NCBI GenBank assembly: GCA_900239685.1
Contig: OENT01000126.1
Location: 62,001-126,000 of the forward strand
Source: Rotaria macrura
Taxonomy: Eukaryota > Rotifera > Eurotatoria > Philodinida > Philodinidae
Direction of reading: 5' to 3'
Length of the DNA stretch: 64,000 nt
The number at the start of each line of letters is the position of its first letter. Position 1 is the first letter of the stretch. The position numbers were made by a program, and so were the translations under genes. The notes under the pieces were generated by a model, which saw nothing but the letters and a program-made list of their open reading frames with translations, was not told the origin of the DNA and searched no databases. This document shows, in pieces, positions 55,851 to 64,000 of this stretch.

Positions 55851-57478
55851 TTAACTAATAATACAATCCTTTTTTCTTGATCCATTAGTTGATTTTTTCT
55901 CTTTTTTATTTAATATCGTTGGTTTTTTCATTCGCAACGAATTGCTCTTATTCTTTGCAGCATCACATTCATCAACATATGTAATTTTTGTGCCATAGTT
56001 TGTTGGTTTTTTTATACGATTTCCGTGAATATCATATTGGCAATAGATTGAATCAAAATCATTATCACTATCGGAATCTGAAGATGATGATGATGACGAT
56101 GATGATGATGATGAAGATACATAGTATTTTTTTGCTCGATAACTAGTCGTATTTGTTGTTGAACGTGGAATTATTTTTTCTTTTTCATCATCAACAAAGC
56201 GGACATGGTGCTGTTTAGTAAAACGTCCAGAGCCATTCAATGAACGTGAACGTGGGAATTGTGTTGATGTTGACGTTGTGACTGTAGAAAATGCAACAGA
56301 TTTCGGACGTGATATAGGATAGAGTATTTCGTTAGTATCGAAGTTTTTCGAACGATCTTTTGCTATCGTTGAATCTAATAGAGTATCTTGTGATACAAGT
56401 GAATGATTGATATTATTTGAATTTATGCGAGATGTTCGACGACTTAAATCTGGTAACGATGAACGTGATGATTTAGATGTTGAACAACGTGCTATTTCAA
56501 TTGTTGCACCATGACGATCGAGCTGTTCAAGATTTAAATCATTATAAAATTGTAGTGGCTCACGTGAACGACTGTTCGTTGTAAATGGTTTATCTTGATG
56601 ACGATTTTTTAATATCGATTCAGGTGACGATTGGTACTGAATGAATACTTGTGGTTTGTCTTTTTCATAACTTGAACTTACAAAAGAAGATGAAGAATAA
56701 AACCAAAATGTTCGAATGAAAAAAGTTCTTTTCGTGTTCTTACTTTGTTTGATATTGTTGATGATGATTTTTAAATTGTCGTGTACCTGTACCATCGGAT
56801 AAGTATCCATTAGTATGATCACGTTTGTATTTATTCATATTGACACCATCAGATATATAGCCTGTTTGTTCTTTTAAGCGACTAGATAATGTGCGCAGAT
56901 TTGGTGGTTGTGGCGGATGAAATGCTTTCGGCCGGGCAGGAAGAATTTTAACATGTGGATAATTATTTGAATATTTATATGAAGTTGGTATGAGATCAGG
57001 ACTTCTATCATATTTTTCTTGTTGAATCGATTTCTTATGATTGAAACGATTATTACGTTGTAATGCGCAGTCATTTGAACAAAAAAGTGCACCATAACGA
57101 GGAAAAAACGCACGATTTAAAAGTGGAATACGACATGTATAACAGTAAAAACATTCTTCAGTTGCATGCCAATGTTGAGATTCATGTGCCATTTGTGCTT
57201 GATCAGTTTCAATACGTTCACCACATGTATCACAATATTCAGCATACATTGTTTCAAAACATGTTAGACAAAACGGTTGATTTTGTCGCATAACATAACG
57301 TTCGCCGCCCAAACGTTTTTTGCAATTGAAACAAGAAAAATGATCCATATGCCAACTGTAACCTTCAGCTTCAGTGCATTCATCACTGAAGATAATCTAG
57401 CATAGATGGAAATGAAAAGAAAATATAATTAGTTTGTATCGTTCGATGTAGTCAATCTGATACAAGAAGATTATTGCT

Positions 57479-57516
<38 letters not shown>

Positions 57517-59267
57517 TCTAGTCAACAACAAACGTCGATAATCTATTACTCAACTATTCTCAATTCGTGTGCAATACTCGGGAGAGACATACAAATTGTC
57601 TAGTCCGACTTCTAAACATACATACTCAACAAATACATATACATTCATGCATGTATATATATATGCTTGTATACATGTATACATGTGTATGTATACGTCT
57701 GACATGTCAATAATACAAATACTTGAAATTAGTCATCGAGAATGTATACCTTATGTGAACGTGATAATAGTCTTGTGTTCATATGTATGTATTGTTAGAA
57801 AAAAAAAAGAAAGAAAAAAGAGGCAACTAATAGTATTTCATTGTTTTATACATGTAAATGCCTACCTACATTGTTATCTATGGTGATTACATAATCAATT
57901 ATAGTTTCTTTTTTTGTTGCACGACAACTGTTCTATCGACCTATTATTCATTCTCATTGAGCAATCATCTATCCGATTTTTTTTGTTTCTCTCTAATAAT
58001 TTGTGCAATGCGTTCAACATACCTCATCACATGCTGTACAACGTGGTTTATATAATTCAGCATGATGTCGACCACAATAGATTAGACCGTCTTTATGAAA
58101 ATAAATTAAATTAACAAGATATTCTTTGCATTGTACACAAGTGAAACATTGTGGATGCCATATAGCATGACGACCAGCTCGTTCAGCATAAATACCTATT
58201 GAGCCTGAATCAATTAACTGTTGACACTAGAATAAAAATGAATGTATCAATGGTATTTACATAAATATATAAATATAATTTTCATTGATAATATTAAACA
58301 TCTGTTTATGTCTTGTCTTATATTTATTTATTATCATCTCTATTGAGGTATCTGTTTTTGATTTCACACTGAGTGCTATCGATCTAATAAACAGCAAATG
58401 TCATGCACACTTATTGTTAACCAGAATCAGTGAACTTTACATGAAAAAAAAAAGAGTAACGAACTTTCTCTTTCTTTCCCATGATCTTAATTGAACTCAA
58501 TTAATTAGCTGATCGGTCGATAGTGACTTTCTCTTGCATCATGCTTCATCGAGTTTTTGTTTCTACAGTCTAAGAGCTCCAATTTCACTAGTTAGTTCTG
58601 TCCTTAGATGTCAAATTTCGAAAAATGATACATGTTCTCTTTAGTTCTGTCTGTTAAATTCTTGTTTCGTAACATGTATTTGTACAAGTATACATGTATT
58701 AATCTTTTTTTCTCGAGGTGTAACATGAATGCATACGAAAAGTATCATACTCTTCAACATACCCCACGACATAGTACAGGAGATTGTGTCAGTGGTAATT
58801 GTTTAGCGACACCGCGGCCAAATGCATTATGTCGTTGTTGCTCATTAAATGTTCGTAATTCGTTTTTTTCATCTTCAGTCAATGAACAGCAATATTTAGG
58901 ATCGGAATCTTGTGGTGGAAGTTGTATTTCAAGCATTTTCTGATGAAAGAAAAGAAAACTAATGCATTGAAAAAGAAATAATTAATCAATAGAAAAAGTT
59001 TACTGTTCGATATTTTTCACCGATCGAATTCAGAAATGGTACTTTATCTTCGGGAAAGCATTTAAAGAATTGTCGAACCTAAAAATGAATAATAACGACG
59101 AATGATTCACTTTGTTTTCGTTTTTGATTTCATTGTTAAATCAGATATACCTGTTCGGCTTTTAGGCCCGACGGGCACCATGCATATTCTTCAAGGGCAC
59201 ACCCTGAATCATCATCACTAGTTGATGAGCGAGAATGCTGTTGTTGTTGTTGTTGTTGAGGAATCAT
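55851..59267 (-). CDS. PRICKLE: Prickle planar cell polarity protein (PET + 3 LIM, CaaX end)
   Basis: Six exons (59151-59267, 59004-59078, 58763-58939, 58023-58226, 56744-57396, 55851-56676) give about 683 aa. Prickle is a cytoplasmic core component of planar cell polarity, working with Van Gogh against Dishevelled/Frizzled. Residues 10-100 form the PET domain ([45 protein letters not shown]). LIM1 starts LCRGCQQL, LIM2 [21 protein letters not shown]3 YCDTCGERI; the zinc-ligand Cys/His series is complete by eye. The tail is Ser/Arg-rich, with a run of 12 Ser before an acidic stretch, and ends CIIS, a CaaX farnesylation box as in other Prickles. The start is uncertain: MIPQQQQ at 59267 is the first ATG in the exon, but the frame is open up to an acceptor at about 59323, so an upstream coding exon is possible. 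Confidence 0.92.
57481..57517. repeat. (CAT)n microsatellite in a Prickle intron
   Basis: About 12 CAT units in the intron 57397-58022. Confidence 0.9.
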
Positions 59268-62200
59268 TTTCTTCGTTGTCGAATATTGTTTCGAAGAAAT
59301 CAACTGAGTATCAGTACACACGCTAAATAAAAGCAGTAAATGAATGAATACAAACTATCACAAACAATTCATCATGTCTATGAATGTCTGTACGTGTGTA
59401 CGTCTCGTCCCATTCTGTCGAACAAGAAAGAAGGGAGGGAAGATAAATCTCTGTCATTTTTCATAAAACATAAGAGCGAAAATGATGTATATACTACTTA
59501 ATATCAAGATAACATTTGGAGCTTTAAAAAAATGACGAAAAAAAAAGAGGAAAAGATGAAATAACAAGTGTTACATTCATGATGTGTTTGTAAAAGGCCA
59601 ACGCTACAACAATGATTTACCCGGTAAGACAACTGCCAAGTTTCAATATCAATGCAATAGTCATACGTTCTCTTCTAACTATATTGTACGTATCTGGAGA
59701 AACAAAAAATGAAATATGACAGCTTTAGTAGACGGAGTGGGAAAAAATCGGCAAATGAAATAAGATAATTGGATTAGCGGTTGACTCTACCTTGGGCGTG
59801 AACAGATAAACATTGTTCAAATAGCTTGCATACATGCGAAATGGTTTACAATCATCAATGTTAAGTGCATATACGAGAAAAGCTAATCAAGCGGAAATAT
59901 GCAAGCAACTTTCTTCTCTTTTTTATTTGACAAATTTTTAACTATTCATACATATGTATATATGTACCGATAGCACGAAAAGTTATGATGATGCAATAAT
60001 ATGGGAGAAGACAAACAGATGTGGTCTCTCATCGATGAGACAAGTTCGATATAAATAATAGAAATACTACAAAAACACAACCATATGAACAAATGGGATA
60101 AGTTTCTATCATACATATTTAGCTGTGCTAGATGATGAGAGAGAGAGAAAAGAGTTCTTCCGTGAGAGGCAATAAATGTGAATAGTATATGCTTATCAGA
60201 ATAGAGAGTTAGAAAGAGGAGAGAAACAGAAAGATGGAAATGAACAGCAGCGGTAGCGACAGGGAGAAAGGCATCTAATTAACGATAATAATGCAACTTT
60301 GTTACTACATATGTCTACAATTGCATGCTTGCTCAGCTTGAAACAGTAGATATTAACATGAAAGAATTCGTCCTTAAAATTTTTTCTCTTTAATTAACTA
60401 TGATAAGAATATTTGAAAATATAATTTAGATGTGAAATTCCATTTACCTTTATCAATTACTGTCATAGTGTGAATATTGAATGTTCCTTGTCTATTTCTT
60501 TTTTTGTAATGTTCGATATGTTAATAGAATATTATGATATTGAATGGGAAAAGAATGTCTTGCTGAGAAGTGAACTGAACGTACGTATGATACAGAGACA
60601 CAATGATATTCGTTCAACGGCGGCTGTCCTCTCCACTAGAGAAGAAAGAAAAATTATATGACGATGGTTTGCCTGCAATTGCAATAGCTAGCTACTGTGC
60701 AAACATCAACCAAGAGTTAGGTTGTTGGCGTTTGTTTCGTTCTTTTTTTTCTCTTTTTCGCACTTGCCTCCTTTCAACTGTAGTCGCGACAAATGAATAT
60801 TCAAAACTTTCGCCTTCGCTCATCAATTCTACATGCACGAGCGACGTAAGAGAGAGAGAGAGAGACAGGGAGGATCACCATAGGTAAAAGAAATGAAATC
60901 GATCGATAAAGATTGTTCAATGAGTCCTTTTCTGATTTGTGCAAACATCTGCCTAAAGGCGTATTATGCATATGCTATGACGATCATCCCAGTTTGACAT
61001 ATCTCGCACTCTGATCTACTTTAACCGAATTTTATTCGTATCGATTTTTTTTATCCAACATGAATACTTTCCTCGTCATCAGTTCTACTTAATCAAAAAT
61101 AAAAACGCATGACGACACTGTTTCTTTTTTGTGTGTTATCATGATGGACGGCAAAGACTACTATTTAACTTATATACATATAGGTTTTTCTTTACTTAAA
61201 ATATAGTGTAGTGGATTAAGAGGGCGTATAACATGTCATTTTTACATATGGACGTAGGTCAATACGATGAAATACTTTTATATACGAACAGAGGGTGTGT
61301 GTGTGTATGTGTGTGTAAATTTACATATTAAATCTGATTTATTTTATTGATTTGTTTTTTCAATGTCGGTCAGTGACGAAATTTTTTCTATTGTGAAGCA
61401 GACATACCACTCTTCGAAGTAGATGTAAGAGTTGTTAAGATTTGTAATAAATGTATGTTGAAGTTGATAGTATGTGTTTTTGTTTTAAGTGAGAATACAT
61501 TCAAATGTTTGATTCGACAATTATTTTTTTTTCAATCGTAAGAAAACTTAGATGAATTCTTTATTCTTTACATAAGCTTTGATGTACTGTATGCCTACGA
61601 GCCAGATGGTTATCAATTATATGCTGTGATTATCGAGAGTATTTACCACTATATTGATCATTTAACCATATGTAGTTATAAACGTTACCTTGATACTTAT
61701 TGTTGATTTAGAATACATATATATATATATGTGTGTGTGTGTGTATGTATTTATAAAAGTAGTGCACGCATACAAAATCGTGTGAGAAGGATTCAAAGCA
61801 GAAAAAATAAGATTAACTAAATAAATAGACATGTGCAATCATCATGACCGATCAATTCATTAAAGAAAGAGATAAACATATTGTATGGCGACAAGATTGA
61901 CCGATGGATGACTTTATAGTAGTGGTAGAAACAATTCATCATTATTAAGATATTACCAAAATAGAAATACTACAGAAATCTTACTATAGTAATATTTCTT
62001 GTCAAATTATTATAATTAATTGTTCATGAAAAGTAAAAAGTTCCATGTTAGATTATGATTTATATTAGCTTCATTGATTGAAGTATGTACGAGAACATAT
62101 GGTAGATAAAAGAATGTTCATTGAGATTGCATGCATCTGATAAGCAAGGACGTAAAGTACTCGTTTTCAAATATTAAATTTTTATTCAATTAATAAAACC

Positions 62201-62930
62201 TGCTCTTTCAATTGGATAAAACTGCTAATTATTATATTACATTGATCGTACGCGAATAAATTAACAACGAAGTAGAATCATATTTATGTTCATTCGTGTA
62301 GAACATTAGTTAAATACATCTTTGAACTTCAAAAAATCGAGAACTATGTTTTGAAAATTATAAAGAATGTCGAATTTCTATTGAAATATGTGAAAATCTA
62401 AAGTCTAAATATTTTTCTATAGACTTAATTGCCAGCGATTAGTTATTACTTATTGAAATCAATGGTTTTTTTTAATATCTTGGCGAGTCAATTTTTTCGT
62501 GGAAAAACTGACAAGTACACTGAAATTCTCCGTGAAATCGACAACATATAGACGTTTTGAATTGTTAAAGATAATTAATGCAGAGCTATCTGACTTGACA
62601 TAAGTTGTGAAATATGAACCTCTGTTCATGAATTACAAGAAACTCAAAGTATAAATCTTTTTTTCTTCTAGTTTCAATCAGTTGTTTTGTCTATGAACGA
62701 ACGATGAAAGGGAATAATTATGTCGAGACATACATTTTTTTAATTACTGATGAACAAATCAATAGTAGATAATCATCGGTGAGAATTTTGAGTATTTATG
62801 CTTGTTAAAAAAAAATTTCCGATCGTCCAGACAATCGTGCTGAATTCAATAAACAGCATGATTCTTTCATTTGTTAATCAGAAACATTTATTGATTATCA
62901 TTTTCTTCAATGAAAAACAAATAAACAAAA
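59268..62930. other. Prickle upstream region, GA- and GT-rich tracts
   Basis: 3.7 kb without a credible gene. It contains GA-rich stretches at about 60136-60155, 60203-60235 and 60850-60868, (GT)n at 61294-61316 and mixed (AT)n(GT)n at 61714-61750. The GA tracts resemble those before the Ig gene and may mark promoter or enhancer DNA; upstream Prickle exons could hide here. Confidence 0.5.
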
Positions 62931-64000
62931 TCATAGAACAACATCTTCCATTTCTTGTTCTTCTTCTTGATTATCAATTGTTTCATTTTCTCCTGTTGGT
63001 GTTGTTGTTGCCGCTTCTGATAATGGTTGTTCATGTTGTTGATGATGAGTTTGAAGTTTCGATTCATTTCGTTGTAATATTTCTCTTAAAGCCATAGTCG
63101 CATACGAAGATTTCGGTAACGAAAATGCCAAAACTAATCCCATGTATTTCTTTAATTCTGATTGCAAATCTATGTATACAAAAAAAAACAGCAAATATAA
63201 ATAAGGAACAAAATAGAAACCTAATTTATGATTTACTATTATTATGATTCATCAATCGATCATAATCACTTTGTAAAGGATCTTCATTCATATTATCATA
63301 ATAGATAATACGATAATCAACTTGACCAGGCCGAACAATAAATTGTCTATAGTTTCCTGGTAAACTATAATCTTTAATATGATATTTCATTTGATCGATA
63401 TTCATTCCATCTTCATTTAATAGATCTCTATACCATGAATGAATATCATTCGATGGATATTTTATATCATAACCAGGTAATGGTAAAACAATTTGTTCAA
63501 GTTGAATACTATGTCGATTATTTTCAGTGACATAAGAAACATTCGTATCATTATTAACATCATCTATATAAAGATCACCAATAAGTATTTCAGCACCATA
63601 TGTTAATAAACGTTTGGACACGATTTTATTCCATATCATTGATTGATATGCATGTAAATAAAGTAGACGTGTGTTACGCGGTATGGATGAAAGTGCTCCA
63701 ATTAAATTTGATTGACCTTGCTTTTGTAGGCCACGAAGAAGATCGACTTCAATCGAACGACGATATGAAATTGTTCCATCAAGTATTGTGTTTATATCAT
63801 GTGTTTCATTCCATTGTTTTAGTAAATGACGAAGCCATTCTTGTGTTATTCTTTCATCATAGGCTAAGATAGCATCAATAGCTTGAGACCAATTATGTTG
63901 AAGTAAATATCTTTAAGGAAAGAATATTGCTAAACAAGAAAACAAAGAAAATTAAAACATAATAATTTACTTTCCAACTGTTTGTGTTGCTAATGTACGT
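62931..64000 (-). CDS. PUS7: Pseudouridylate synthase 7 (TruD family), 3' part
   Basis: Three exons in the window (63971-64000, 63237-63910, 62931-63169) encode the C-terminal ~313 residues; the 5' part lies beyond the right edge. PUS7 converts uridine to pseudouridine in tRNAs and mRNAs, usually in a UNUAR context. Matches to the family are IPRNTRLLYLHAYQSMIWNK, RLLTYGAEILIGDL, VLPLPGYDIKYP, DGMNIDQMKYHIKDYSLPG, YRQFIVRPGQVDY, and the C-terminal LAFSLPKSSYATMALREIL. The catalytic Asp and the TruD signature are N-terminal of this part and cannot be judged. The last ~45 residues are a Gln/Glu-rich acidic tail not present in human PUS7. The last intron (63170-63236) removes an in-frame stop. 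Confidence 0.93.

Noticed and set aside
57481..57517. CAT repeat considered as a CRISPR-like or regulatory array
   Set aside because: Simple trinucleotide microsatellite inside an intron.

Overview
This window is nuclear DNA from a small-genome animal, most likely a bdelloid rotifer (Adineta/Rotaria type). I infer this from the sequence, not from a database. It is AT-rich, and every protein-coding gene is split by GT-AG introns, mostly 45-80 nt with a few of 0.5-2.3 kb. The proteins are animal-specific: Prickle, KCNQ, IgLON/lachesin, EPG5 and MAPKAPK2. A B-box/NHL-repeat protein has the repeated 'IVAGGHGxG..NQL..P' blades that I know as a large family in bdelloids. Splice-acceptor-like AGs sit 0-35 nt upstream of many start codons, as expected for spliced-leader trans-splicing, which is known in bdelloids.

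Layout. 1-973 (+): 3' end of a myosin essential light chain, then pterin-4a-carbinolamine dehydratase. 4375-7088 (+): an IgLON/lachesin-like GPI-anchored adhesion protein of 5 exons. 9369-10574 (-): spermidine synthase. 10800-28734 (-): a complete EPG5 autophagosome-lysosome tether of 18 exons and 2,561 aa, with a foldback hAT-like element in one intron. 30198-33234 (+): MAPKAPK2-like kinase. 33595-34148 (+): UBL4A/Get5. 34280-37006 (+): KCNQ channel. These last three are tightly packed and operon-like. 37007-42609 has no gene, but holds a decayed hAT transposon and an assembly scar: a single N flanked by duplicated blocks that reveals a 1.4-kb presence/absence variant. 42610-46543 (-): B-box/coiled-coil/NHL protein. 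48510-49698 (-): PCED1-like SGNH esterase. 49699-53201: repeat-rich, with a second foldback element. 53202-54322 (-): DESI2-like PPPDE isopeptidase. 55851-59267 (-): Prickle, with PET, three LIM domains and a CaaX end. 59268-62930: long upstream region with GA- and GT-rich tracts. 62931-64000 (-): 3' part of PUS7.

The genes are mostly unrelated housekeeping, signalling and neuronal genes, not a pathway cluster. I found no convincing new multi-gene system. The strongest unusual signals are 7- and 10-nt micro-exons that rebuild invariant motifs (kinase HRD, KCNQ GILGSG), the acceptor-before-ATG pattern with possible operons, and the transposon/assembly structures. Exon boundaries were read by eye from splice signals, reading phase and protein conservation. 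All phases close for the genes listed. No transcript evidence was available.
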